Assembly (NCBI GenBank): GCA_017619445.1
Contig: JAFZSI010000025.1
Span: 1-54,573 of the forward strand
Source: Prevotella sp.
GTDB taxonomy: Bacteria; Bacteroidota; Bacteroidia; Bacteroidales; Bacteroidaceae
Direction: 5' to 3'
DNA length: 54,573 nt
The translations under genes and the position numbers were made by a program. The notes beneath the pieces are model-generated. The model worked only from the letters and a program-made list of their open reading frames with translations. It was not told the origin of the DNA and did no database searches. Shown in pieces: positions 1 to 8,026 of this stretch. Each line of letters opens with the position of its first letter. Position 1 is the first letter of the stretch.

Positions 1-1308
1 CTCCTTCTTGGTCGGGATGTTGTGCCGATGGGTAAAGCTCCTTCGGGCCACAGCGGTCATGTTGTACTTCTGTTCTATATCGTCGCAGGTGTACCACTCT
101 GTGATATTCTCTACAGAGGTGTATTTGCTGAAGAGTTCGTCAACCACCTTCTCGTCGTAGAACAGGAATCCGGCCTTCTGAACACGAGGCACACGCTTGG
201 TTCTTGTCAGATAGTGAACCCATTTCTTGCTCTGCTTAAATCGCTCGGCAATCTCCTCGGCACTGATATAGCCTGGAACTTTGCCGTAGTTCCCATCATC
301 CTCTTCAGTACCATCATCGGAATATGGGACAATCTCGATGGGGTTCTCCAACTTTTCTTTTTCGGCTCTTACTTCCTGTCCTTCCTCAATCTTGGCGTTG
401 AGTTCGGCTATTGTAATGCTGCCGTTCATGCGCTCCCTGATAATACGGTCAAAGTCTTCGCGTCTTACCAGTGTAAACACACCTCGTTTCTTGCGCTCAA
501 TATGATATGTGTGCATATAGTAGTTAATCTGGTCTTTGTTGAACCCGAACTTATCCCTGATTTCCTGATAGGTGTAGAATAGGGGATCCAGCTTCTCTCC
601 AGTTGCTTTCACACTGTCAATATGAGCTTTCGAGTAATATACAATTTTGCTCCTGGTTTTTCTGGGAATGTTATGCCTACGGGCAAATGCCACTACTGCC
701 TGGTGGGTCATGTTATACTTTTCCATTACCTCTTCAACAGTATAGTAGAAATCTGAATTCAAATCCTCTGTCAGTTCGTTAAAATATTTATCGATGTCTG
801 CACATTTGTACGAGACATTCCTTCCATGCATGATTTTCGGGATGTCGAACTTATCAATCCTTCTTTCTGCAACACGTTTTGAAACCTTGTATTTCTTCAT
901 GATGTCATGCATAGTATAAGTCTCTCCCTCCATTCTGGTTTTGCAGTTATTTCTTTTTATATAGACGGGAGGATTCTCAAACAATGCTTCTATATCAGAT
1001 CTCCTAACAATAGTCTTGGCTGGAGTCCTGAACACTTTTATAACACCTTGTTCCATATATCTGTACATAGAGCTTTTTCCTATTCCCAATAGCTTTGCAG
1101 CTTCTCTTGGAGTCATAAATTCCTTATTCCCCAAGCTCTCAACAACAGGAAATGCAGATTCCACCTCCAGTACTTTCTCTTCGCGTTTCTTTTGTCTCAG
1201 TTTGGCTCTGTAGGCCTTGTCCCAACATGCCTTGGAACAGTACAGAGTCGTCATTTTGTGTGCAATGTACGGTTCTCCGCACCACTGACATCGCTTCTTA
1301 TATTCCAT
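1..1308 (-). CDS. Multi-HTH DNA-binding protein with zinc-finger-like N-terminus (partial, C-terminus beyond window)
   Basis: The reading frame is open from an ATG at 1308 to the left edge, giving 436 residues without a stop. The N-terminus has a C-x2-C ... C-x3-C pattern (CQWCG and YCSKAC), probably a small zinc finger. After that come at least six units of about 45-60 residues. Each reads as an aromatic-T-x-x-E-[IV] start, a helix-turn-helix core such as EVMEKYNMTHQAV, and a basic loop followed by a short strand. This resembles the MerR/excisionase (HTH_17) fold. Such proteins often sit beside tyrosine recombinases in Bacteroidetes integrative elements, but no recombinase is visible here. 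It faces away from mnmE behind its own promoter. DNA binding is well supported; the role (excision control, repression) is inferred. Confidence 0.75.
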   Translation of the reverse strand, partial: MEYKKRCQWCGEPYIAHKMTTLYCSKACWDKAYRAKLRQKKREEKVLEVESAFPVVESLGNKEFMTPREAAKLLGIGKSSMYRYMEQGVIKVFRTPAKTIVRRSDIEALFENPPVYIKRNNCKTRMEGETYTMHDIMKKYKVSKRVAERRIDKFDIPKIMHGRNVSYKCADIDKYFNELTEDLNSDFYYTVEEVMEKYNMTHQAVVAFARRHNIPRKTRSKIVYYSKAHIDSVKATGEKLDPLFYTYQEIRDKFGFNKDQINYYMHTYHIERKKRGVFTLVRREDFDRIIRERMNGSITIAELNAKIEEGQEVRAEKEKLENPIEIVPYSDDGTEEDDGNYGKVPGYISAEEIAERFKQSKKWVHYLTRTKRVPRVQKAGFLFYDEKVVDELFSKYTSVENITEWYTCDDIEQKYNMTAVARRSFTHRHNIPTKKE

Positions 1309-1360
1309 ATTTTACTTAACTAATAGCCGTCATTATGTTACTTTTGTTCAGCAAATTCCG

Positions 1361-1445
1361 TCCCATGGTGTCCCACTGTGTCCCACTGTGTCCCACATTG
1401 CACCGTCGGCGACATTTCATCAGATTCCCACTGTGTCCCACCGTT
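1361..1445. repeat. Array of 10-bp repeats (TCCCACTGTG) in the leader of the multi-HTH gene
   Basis: Units start at 1361, 1371, 1381 and 1391, spaced exactly 10 bp, and again at 1426 and 1436. The consensus is TCCCACTGTG. The last two units of each cluster are followed by TTGCACC or nearly so, so a block of about 24 bp is duplicated at a 45-bp offset. The array lies between the promoter at 1514-1545 and the start codon at 1308. One helical turn per unit suggests a protein-binding array. The HTH-string protein encoded just downstream is an obvious candidate ligand (inference). Confidence 0.7.
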
Positions 1446-1513
1446 GCACCTTGAAAGACGGTAAAATGCCCTAAATTTTGCCCCAATTTTAGCCTCGGGG
1501 TAGAAATAGGGTA

Positions 1514-1545
1514 CAAAAATAGCTAAAATAACTTGGAATAACAAA
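1514..1545 (-). promoter_or_regulatory. Promoter of the multi-HTH gene
   Basis: Reading the minus strand, TTTG (1545-1542) is followed after 20 bp by TATTTTTG (1521-1514), an exact match to the Bacteroidetes -33/-7 consensus. Transcription would start near 1507, leaving a leader of about 200 nt that includes the decamer array. Confidence 0.6.
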
Positions 1546-1570
1546 AAGCAATTAGGAGTTGTTAACAAAG

Positions 1571-1596
1571 AAAAAGCCCTCAAAATGAGGACTTTA
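1571..1596 (-). terminator. Intrinsic terminator after mnmE
   Basis: On the minus strand an AAAG-CCTCA / TGAGG-CTTT hairpin is followed by a short T run. It lies 40 bp beyond the mnmE stop codon and closes the PD40-phosphorylase-mnmE unit. Confidence 0.6.
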
Positions 1597-1637
1597 GTTA
1601 TAGTTTATCTAAATTGTTCTAAGTTGCTGATAATCAA

Positions 1638-3104
1638 TTACTTACCCACGCAGAAATGCTTAAAGATGTTGTTGAGCGTTTCCTGTGGAGTAATCTGACC
1701 ACCAGTTATTTCCGCAAGGGTGTCGAGGGTGAGGCGGAGGTCTTCGGCAAGGAGGTCGCCGCTGAGGTTAGTGTTGAGACCGTAAAGAACGCGCTGAAGG
1801 TGGGAATGGGCGCGGATGAGAGCGTCGTAGTGGCGGGCGTTGGTGACGATGACGTCGGATTCGGAGAGGGTGGGGAGGTTGGCAGCTGCGTAGATGGCAT
1901 CTTCGAGGGCGTCAAGGCCTTGGTTGTGCTTGGCGGAGATGGGAATAAGGGGAAGGGTTGCGATATTATCGCGACCAACTGGACTGCAAACAGGATTGGA
2001 AGCGGAACGGGATTCAGAGTGGGACTCCGAACGGGATTCAGGACATGCAGAAAGACCGGGAAGCGAGGCTTGCGTTGGTGCGGCGTTTATGTCGGTTTTG
2101 TTCCAGACGGGAATGAGGGTGCGGCCAAGGCTTCGCTGGGTAATGTCGGCGATTTCTGCCTGTGTGGGCATTGCGTCGAGAAGCCAGAGCACGATTCGTG
2201 CTTTGCTGATGGCGGCGTAGGTGCGGTTGATGCCTATCTGCTCCACTTCGTCGTTTGTCTGCCGAATGCCTGCCGTATCAATGAAGCGGAACTGAATACC
2301 CTGTATGTTGATGGTGTCCTCGATGGTGTCGCGCGTGGTACCGTGAATGTCGCTTACAATGGCGCGGTCGTCTTTCAACAGGGCATTGAGAAGGGTGCTC
2401 TTGCCCACGTTGGTCTTGCCGATGATGGCCACGGGAATGCCTTGCTTGATGGCTTGTCCGATTTCGAAGGAACGCGAAAGGCGCGTAATGTGGGCATCTA
2501 TTGATTGTGCCAGTTGCAGGAGTTCTTCGCGGTTGGCAAATTCGAGGTCCTCGTGGTCAGAGAAGTCGAGTTCCAATTCGAGCAGGGAGGTGAGGTTTAG
2601 CAGTTGCTCGCGCAAGCGGTCGAGCTCGTTGGTAATGCCTCCTCGTAATTGGCTCATGGCCAGTTGATGAGTGGCTCGGTTGGTTGAGGCTATGAGGTCG
2701 GCCACAGCCTCGGCTTGGCTGAGGTCGAGTTTTCCGTTGAGGTAGGCGCGCATGGTATATTCGCCAGGACGGGCCATGCGGCAGCCGTTCTGAACCAGCA
2801 GTTCTAAAACTTTGTTCAAGATGTATTGGGAGCCGTGGCAGGAAATCTCAACACAGTCTTCGCCTGTATAGCTTCTGGGAGCCTTGAAGACTGTTACCAT
2901 GGCCTCGTCGATGACTTCGGGCTTCGACTGAGTCGAAGCATACGGAGAAACGAGGCGGGTGAAATGGGTGGTGTTGGCAGCGCAATTGGCGCAATTGACA
3001 GAACAAATGGAAGTAACCGCGTCAAAGGCTTTAGGGCCAGAGACGCGGATGATGCCTATGGCGCCACCAGGAGCGGTGGCAAGAGCGCAAATGGTTTCGT
3101 TCAT
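1638..3104 (-). CDS. mnmE: tRNA modification GTPase MnmE
   Basis: MnmE works with MnmG to install the carboxymethylaminomethyl group on the wobble uridine of certain tRNAs. The 488-residue protein has the N-terminal folate-binding domain, a helical domain interrupted by the G domain, and the C-terminal CVGK (C-x-G-K). G-domain motifs: GKTNVGKS at 229-236, TTRD at 256-259, DTAG at 276-279, NKTD at 335-338 and SAK at 390-392. The family is usually about 450-460 residues. The excess lies between NKTD and SAK, where residues 340-384 form a low-complexity insert rich in Ser-Glu-Arg repeats. The ATG directly follows the TAA of the phosphorylase gene (TAAATG), so translation is probably coupled. Confidence 0.96.
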   Translation of the reverse strand: MNETICALATAPGGAIGIIRVSGPKAFDAVTSICSVNCANCAANTTHFTRLVSPYASTQSKPEVIDEAMVTVFKAPRSYTGEDCVEISCHGSQYILNKVLELLVQNGCRMARPGEYTMRAYLNGKLDLSQAEAVADLIASTNRATHQLAMSQLRGGITNELDRLREQLLNLTSLLELELDFSDHEDLEFANREELLQLAQSIDAHITRLSRSFEIGQAIKQGIPVAIIGKTNVGKSTLLNALLKDDRAIVSDIHGTTRDTIEDTINIQGIQFRFIDTAGIRQTNDEVEQIGINRTYAAISKARIVLWLLDAMPTQAEIADITQRSLGRTLIPVWNKTDINAAPTQASLPGLSACPESRSESHSESRSASNPVCSPVGRDNIATLPLIPISAKHNQGLDALEDAIYAAANLPTLSESDVIVTNARHYDALIRAHSHLQRVLYGLNTNLSGDLLAEDLRLTLDTLAEITGGQITPQETLNNIFKHFCVGK

Positions 3105-3980
3105 TTAAATGCGGTCGAGCACTTTCTCGATGAGCGTGTCGATGGAGTTTTTGTACTCAGTGTTCATCTTCTTCGCATAACGGTTGGCAATGACCATGCA
3201 GCATGTCATGGCCCTATGACCCAAGAGCGAAGCCATGCCTGCAAGAGCCGACGATTCCATCTCGAAGTTACAGATTTTCATTCCGTCGTATTCGAACGAC
3301 TCAATCTTCTCGTTCTGCTTGGGGTCGGCAATGTCAGCGCGCAGCACTCGGCCTTGTGGACCATAGAATCCGCCACACGAGATGGTGTAACCGCGCACCA
3401 TGTCTTCCTGAGCAATTTGGTTGATGAGGTCAGCGTCGGCCACGGCCACGTATGGAGCACCCTTGATGGGATTCCAATCCATGTGTTGCTTGAATGCCTC
3501 CTCGAGTTTCAGGTCACAAACATCGTTGCGTCCGGCATAATAGTTCAGCAGGCCGTCAAAGCCTATGCTCTTGACGCTGGCCACGAAGCATCCCGTTGGT
3601 GTGTAGGGTTGCAGACCTCCGCAGGTGCCAATGCGCACCATGGTGAGTGTGCGATGTTCAGGCCTTTCGGTACGAGTGTTGTAGTCGATGTTAGCCAGCG
3701 TGTCAAGTTCGTTGGCCACGATGTCGATGTTGTCGCATCCTATGCCGTGGCTCTGGCATGTGATACGTTTGCCCTTATACATACCCGTGATGGTGTGGAA
3801 CTCGCGGCTGCTAACCTCACACTCAATCGAGTCGAAGTGGGCTGCCACGGTGTTAACACGGGCAGGGTCACCCACAAGCACCACACGGTCGGCCAGCTGT
3901 TCGGGCTTCAGGTGCAGATGGAAACATGAGCCGTCAGCATTGATGATGAGCTCTGATTCTGGAAAATGTTTTTGTGCCAT
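3105..3980 (-). CDS. Nucleoside phosphorylase (PNP/UDP family, uridine phosphorylase-like)
   Basis: The 291-residue protein belongs to the PNP_UDP_1 family, which cleaves nucleosides with phosphate to the free base and ribose-1-phosphate. Visible features are the phosphate/ribose-binding GDPARV near residue 37, the RIGTCGGL strand-loop near 116, and the substrate-loop segment FEMESSALAGMASLLG near 240. FEMESSAL resembles the NEMESS signature of uridine phosphorylases, but substrate choice between uridine and purines cannot be settled from sequence. It is second in a three-gene unit: 14 bp after the PD40 gene and abutting mnmE. Confidence 0.85.
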   Translation of the reverse strand: MAQKHFPESELIINADGSCFHLHLKPEQLADRVVLVGDPARVNTVAAHFDSIECEVSSREFHTITGMYKGKRITCQSHGIGCDNIDIVANELDTLANIDYNTRTERPEHRTLTMVRIGTCGGLQPYTPTGCFVASVKSIGFDGLLNYYAGRNDVCDLKLEEAFKQHMDWNPIKGAPYVAVADADLINQIAQEDMVRGYTISCGGFYGPQGRVLRADIADPKQNEKIESFEYDGMKICNFEMESSALAGMASLLGHRAMTCCMVIANRYAKKMNTEYKNSIDTLIEKVLDRI

Positions 3981-3994
3981 AGTTGTAAGGATTT

Positions 3995-5173
3995 TTATTG
4001 GGTTAATAATAGGTTTTCTGCGTTTCTGATTGAGATTTCCTGCGCCCTTATTTCTGCTTTCAGCTTTTCCAGGGCACGTTCGGCGGCAATAACCTCGGGC
4101 CTCATTCGCTCCCGTTGTGGCGCCTCGGCATAGTGATAACGCTCACGCAACTGCTCCATTCTTTGCTCATCGTCCGATGCCTGCTTGTAGAGTTGTGCCA
4201 ATAGGCGGTATTTATCAGCGTTGCCTGCCGCGCGGAAGTCGGAAACAGAGCGATAGACCACATTGTCGTTGATGACAAACCGAATGGCATCAGCCGATTT
4301 GGCCGAAGACATGTTTCTTTGTGTCATCTGATAAACCCGTTGCATGGCCCTCTCGCGTTCAGCCTCCGAGGGCCATGTGTCGCGAATTTGGCTGATGGCC
4401 GCCAGTTTCCTCATGCGAGGCTCCGGCGTGTCGCTCAGGTCATAGTTCTCGCGCGTCTCGTTGGGAATGAAAGTGTAGATGCACACCTTGCCTTCAGGCT
4501 GGTTTCTGTCGGTTACAAACCATGCCAGCCCGTCCAGGTCGTCTTCAATATACAGATAGTCGTTGGCCGACGAGTTGAAGGGCAGTCCGATGTTCTCAGG
4601 CTTCAGGTAGCGTCCGTTCTCTGCATCATATCGGGTGACGAAGATGTCGTAGCCACCCACGCTTTCCTTCCCCTTGGCCGCGAAATACAGGGTGTTTCCG
4701 TCAGACATCATGAACGGGAAGCTCATCTCGTCCGCAAAGCCGCTGATACCCTCAAGCGATTGCGGTTTCGACCAGCTGTTGCCCACCTTGTCGCGCGTGA
4801 AGAGTTTCGCGTTGCCTACCGAGTCGGGTTCAGAGTAGAAACATTTGTTGCCGAAACCGTTGACATAGACAATATGCCCGTCGTTGTCCAGAGTGTTGAA
4901 AAACTCGTTATAGCTAACCAGCGTTCCGTTCTCCTTCGGGTTGGGAATGGCGTTCAGGATTTCCTCTTTGTCAACCACGACGCTGTCTATTACAAACACC
5001 TTTTGCGTGTTCGGCAGCATGTTGTCAAACAATATTTTACCTGGCGAAGGTGCGGCAGCCGCTGGTTTGGGGGTGTTTTTTGCAGCCTTACGGCTGTTGC
5101 GCGACTGAGCCGACACGTTCAGCGCCACCGTGGCAGCCAACAGCACCGAGATGAGTATCCTTGATGGTTTCAT
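3995..5173 (-). CDS. Exported PD40 (TolB-like beta-propeller) protein
   Basis: I take the ATG at 5173 as the start because it begins a clean signal peptide (MKPSRILISVLLAATVALNV, cut after SAQ). An upstream in-frame ATG at 5245 lies behind the promoter at 5218-5225. The 392-residue product is periplasmic or outer-membrane associated. It holds PD40/WD40-like blades (SFPFMMSDGNTLYFAAKG, then GYDIFVTRY) as in TolB and OmpA-associated proteins. The C-terminal third is charged and probably helical, ending in ALEKLKAEIRAQEISIRNAE. Function is unknown; such proteins often scaffold envelope complexes. It is first in the unit with the phosphorylase and mnmE. Confidence 0.75.
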   Translation of the reverse strand: MKPSRILISVLLAATVALNVSAQSRNSRKAAKNTPKPAAAAPSPGKILFDNMLPNTQKVFVIDSVVVDKEEILNAIPNPKENGTLVSYNEFFNTLDNDGHIVYVNGFGNKCFYSEPDSVGNAKLFTRDKVGNSWSKPQSLEGISGFADEMSFPFMMSDGNTLYFAAKGKESVGGYDIFVTRYDAENGRYLKPENIGLPFNSSANDYLYIEDDLDGLAWFVTDRNQPEGKVCIYTFIPNETRENYDLSDTPEPRMRKLAAISQIRDTWPSEAERERAMQRVYQMTQRNMSSAKSADAIRFVINDNVVYRSVSDFRAAGNADKYRLLAQLYKQASDDEQRMEQLRERYHYAEAPQRERMRPEVIAAERALEKLKAEIRAQEISIRNAENLLLTQ

Positions 5174-5217
5174 TGTCCTTATGGGTGTTTTCAAAACAGA
5201 TTCTACTTTTGAATTAA

Positions 5218-5225
5218 CAAAGATA
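5218..5225 (-). promoter_or_regulatory. -7 box of the PD40-phosphorylase-mnmE unit
   Basis: On the minus strand TATCTTTG matches TAnnTTTG exactly. No good -33 TTTG is seen. The predicted start near 5210 gives a leader of about 37 nt and rules out the longer reading of the PD40 gene. Confidence 0.5.
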
Positions 5226-5386
5226 CAACCTTTTCTTGAAAACAAGTGCCATATAACCGTAAAATTAATTCAATTTAACGTGCTACCCATAAAGCAAGAG
5301 GGCGAAGCCACTTTTCATGGCTCTGTTGCGGTTATAACCAACTTTTTAGAACCCTTTCAATTACTTGATTTCTGATATTATTGCCA

Positions 5387-6406
5387 CTATAGAGTGGATA
5401 CAAATTTATATGCATCGTCTAGTGCTATTATTTCTTTTTCAGCTGTTACTACCCCAGAAGATAAAAGGCCAACAAATTTTTTACTATTGATAATGGGAAA
5501 CAACGCCTCTAAAGAATACTTGTTTATTGAAATGTATAGTTTTTGTAAACCAAGTGAAAGAAGGGCGTTAGCAGAAATAAAGAAAAGATCTTGTTGAAGT
5601 AAAACATCATAGAACAAATCAGCTCGTGGTCCAGAAGTCGAACCTTGTATTGTGGGAGGCAACATGTCACATTCACGACCTCCAATGACCAAGAACTTTG
5701 CACGTTTTATACTATCGTCAACTTGTTCTAATTCCGTTTCATATGCAATCATCTGGGACTCATATCTGCCTTCTGCCATCATATGGTTGAAATCAACTTT
5801 CGTTTCAGCGACAAAAAGGTATTTGTCTCTTGTATTTAGTAGGGTTACGTCTAATCTTCCACCTCTATCCCTTTGATATATTTTTAAACCAACTTCTAAA
5901 GACAAACGAGGTTCAAATGAGGTACTCAAGAATTTCATAGCATTAGCTGTCCAAACAGCGATGTTTTTTGTCTCGTCAACAGCAGTAAAAGATTCAAAAC
6001 TTTTATATTTTACAGACAATTGACTAGTGAGAACCTTTGGTAAATGGATAAATGTTCCCTTGAATAATTTGGAAGCCATCCTTTCAAGTTCCGCTAATTC
6101 TTCTTTTGTTATGTCATAGCAAAAAGTCTTGGGATGAAATCTGTCTGATAAAAGGATTCTGTTTCCCACACAACCAAAAATACAGAACATACAGTTGATG
6201 CAGTATTCATCCTTAACGGAAAACTTACTAACACTATCTTCTTCCTTTTTTATACAACGAATTAAAAGAGGGATGCTGTGGTTTTGTATTCCTTTTGAAT
6301 GCTTTTCGTCTTTTAAAAAATTAGCAAGATAAGAGTACTTGTACATTTTTATATATGCACAAGGAGCATCTTTCTGGTTATCAGCATATAAACAAAATTT
6401 ACCCAT
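5387..6406 (-). CDS. Probable PD-(D/E)xK restriction endonuclease with ferredoxin-like Cys cluster
   Basis: The last gene of the restriction-modification operon encodes 339 residues. A nuclease core is suggested by E171, D186 (in GGRLDVTLL) and E201-T-K203 (in FVAETKVDF), the spacing of a PD-(D/E)xK active site; Q218 in ESQMIAYE may also belong to it. Upstream, residues 69-79 read C-x2-C-x2-C-x3-C (CINCMFCIFGC), the pattern of a 4Fe-4S ferredoxin loop, which is unusual for a type II enzyme. Its start overlaps the preceding gene by 8 bp. Nuclease assignment rests on motif and context; no family name is recognised. It could instead be an Mrr-like or defence effector nuclease. Confidence 0.55.
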   Translation of the reverse strand: MGKFCLYADNQKDAPCAYIKMYKYSYLANFLKDEKHSKGIQNHSIPLLIRCIKKEEDSVSKFSVKDEYCINCMFCIFGCVGNRILLSDRFHPKTFCYDITKEELAELERMASKLFKGTFIHLPKVLTSQLSVKYKSFESFTAVDETKNIAVWTANAMKFLSTSFEPRLSLEVGLKIYQRDRGGRLDVTLLNTRDKYLFVAETKVDFNHMMAEGRYESQMIAYETELEQVDDSIKRAKFLVIGGRECDMLPPTIQGSTSGPRADLFYDVLLQQDLFFISANALLSLGLQKLYISINKYSLEALFPIINSKKFVGLLSSGVVTAEKEIIALDDAYKFVSTL

Positions 6407-7580
6407 TATAACTATATTGGTTTAGAAAGTTAATAACATCTTGAGGAGCTCCAGATTGCAATTCGTTCATATTTATTCCTTTTGTTGGCTGAAGATAACA
6501 TTTCCCGTTCATGTTTCTTATTACATAAGGTATACCTGCCATAAATGCTATTTCAATTTCTGTCGAGACAGTTTCTTCTAAGAATTCCTCTGAAACTACA
6601 AACATATTTTTATTTGCCTTCAAGACTTCTATGATATCATTTAAGGCTAATGCTGTATGATTATGAAAAGCGAGATTTAATAAAAAAAGGATAGCAAATC
6701 GTCGATTCTTTATTTTTGTTTCATAGTATCGTGTGGCTTCACGTACAGCTGACTGACCATTTTCTCTTAAACAGAAATTCATCTTTGTAAGATTGTCATA
6801 ATTTAGAGGCTTATCAGTTATCTCAGTATTTGGGAACTCTATAATTTCATAGACTTGCCCCATTCTATGTTCGCTATTAATGTAATCACGATATGCGATG
6901 TGTGGGTATGGGGAATTAGAAGGCACAAAATGAACAGGTTTGATATAACCACCTTGAGTCAACCAAGCCAATATACATGATTTTGTTCTCGTGTTTGAGT
7001 CTTGTGTTGAACCAGCAGATAGTTCTATCAAAGAACCATTGTGGTTAACAAACTCAGCTGGTGAAGGATAGCCGACACATATTTCATTTACGTTAAAAGT
7101 GTCACCAGGATTGTATCTTGCTAGACTATTCATTACACCTATTACGGGACCATAGTTTATAACTGCTTTTTTTATTATCGCTTGCATATCTGCTGTTCCG
7201 TATGAGGCTTTTGCAAATCTGACGCCAAAAGAGGTTATTCTAACAATCCTGCCTACTCGCTCTACAAAACCTAAAGCATGCATAGCATTAATAGTATTAC
7301 TAACTTCTTTTGATTTTGTAGTATCACTTAAAATACCGTTAGTAATCGAACAACCTGCGTCGTCAAGCGGATTCTCTTTAAACCTACAATACTTTCCAAC
7401 AAGTTCATCTTCAAGGAGCAACGTACAGTATTTGTGAATGTTTATGGCGTTGCGATCAAATTTGACATCCTTGAGGTTAAAAGGCTTACCATAACTTCCA
7501 TATTTTTCCACAATCAATTGAGCAAGTGCATGAAGACACTCAATTCTTGCAGCTGCTGTACGATTTATGAGAAATGCCAT
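6399..7580 (-). CDS. Unknown protein of the restriction-modification operon, possible winged-helix DNA recognition subunit
   Basis: I do not recognise a family for this 393-residue soluble protein. Its N-terminal third has a segment that reads like a winged helix: SNTINAMHALGFVERVGRIV followed by RITSFGVRFAKA, near residues 92-125. The rest is mixed alpha/beta with no nuclease or ATPase motif that I can see. It overlaps the nuclease gene downstream by 8 bp and follows the small upstream gene by 2 bp. That coupling, and an N-terminal DNA-binding look, make a target-recognition partner of the nuclease the simplest guess. No signal peptide or membrane segment is present. Confidence 0.45.
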   Translation of the reverse strand: MAFLINRTAAARIECLHALAQLIVEKYGSYGKPFNLKDVKFDRNAINIHKYCTLLLEDELVGKYCRFKENPLDDAGCSITNGILSDTTKSKEVSNTINAMHALGFVERVGRIVRITSFGVRFAKASYGTADMQAIIKKAVINYGPVIGVMNSLARYNPGDTFNVNEICVGYPSPAEFVNHNGSLIELSAGSTQDSNTRTKSCILAWLTQGGYIKPVHFVPSNSPYPHIAYRDYINSEHRMGQVYEIIEFPNTEITDKPLNYDNLTKMNFCLRENGQSAVREATRYYETKIKNRRFAILFLLNLAFHNHTALALNDIIEVLKANKNMFVVSEEFLEETVSTEIEIAFMAGIPYVIRNMNGKCYLQPTKGINMNELQSGAPQDVINFLNQYSYNG

Positions 7581-7582
7581 AA

Positions 7583-8026
7583 TTATACTATTGTTTGAAA
7601 ATCTACATCAAGCTTAAGTGATTCTAATGTTTGGCGAACGCTTTTTTCTTCTATTCGCTCAGAATATAAAAGAACACACTTTACAATCAAATTAGGGAAT
7701 GATTTCATTACACTATCTTTTATTCGAGATAAATCGATGGCATTGCTGTCAGTCGAGAACTTTGAAGACTTTTTGTAAAGAGTAATTGTGTTTTGTTCTT
7801 TCGAGACCAAGTCAATTCTTCTAGCCCTTAAACCATATTCCCAATCATAGTTAACTCTTATAAAAATTGATCTGTCTTTTGATTCCAAGTTGCTTGCAAA
7901 AAACAACAAGGTATCCAATTCTTTTTTACAAGGATGGTGATAAAAGAATTGTTTGTTTTCGCCATCAGATGAATTGTTTATTATAGACTTTAATGTGCTA
8001 TTTATGTTTCCTCGGTAAATAGGCAT
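7583..8026 (-). CDS. Small unknown protein of the restriction-modification operon
   Basis: This 147-residue protein is not recognised. It contains the stretch ARRIDLVSKEQNTITLYKKS near residues 68-87, which has the strand-D-strand-x-x-K rhythm of a PD-(D/E)xK fold, but the usual Glu before x-K is replaced (LYK), so activity is doubtful. Its start overlaps the end of the upstream methyltransferase by 25 bp, in the manner of translationally coupled genes. It could be a second nuclease-fold subunit that dimerises with the nuclease at 5387-6406, or an accessory specificity factor. Confidence 0.5.
   Translation of the reverse strand: MPIYRGNINSTLKSIINNSSDGENKQFFYHHPCKKELDTLLFFASNLESKDRSIFIRVNYDWEYGLRARRIDLVSKEQNTITLYKKSSKFSTDSNAIDLSRIKDSVMKSFPNLIVKCVLLYSERIEEKSVRQTLESLKLDVDFQTIV

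Noticed and set aside
22-582. A 186-residue plus-strand frame at the left end
   Set aside because: Antisense to the multi-HTH gene, whose repeated domain pattern on the minus strand is far stronger.
1656-2504. A 282-residue plus-strand frame opposite mnmE
   Set aside because: Antisense shadow of a certain gene in GC-rich DNA; glycine/valine-rich composition typical of reverse-frame translation.
5174-5245. Longer N-terminus for the PD40 protein from an ATG at 5245
   Set aside because: The codons lie upstream of the predicted transcription start, and a perfect signal peptide begins at 5173.
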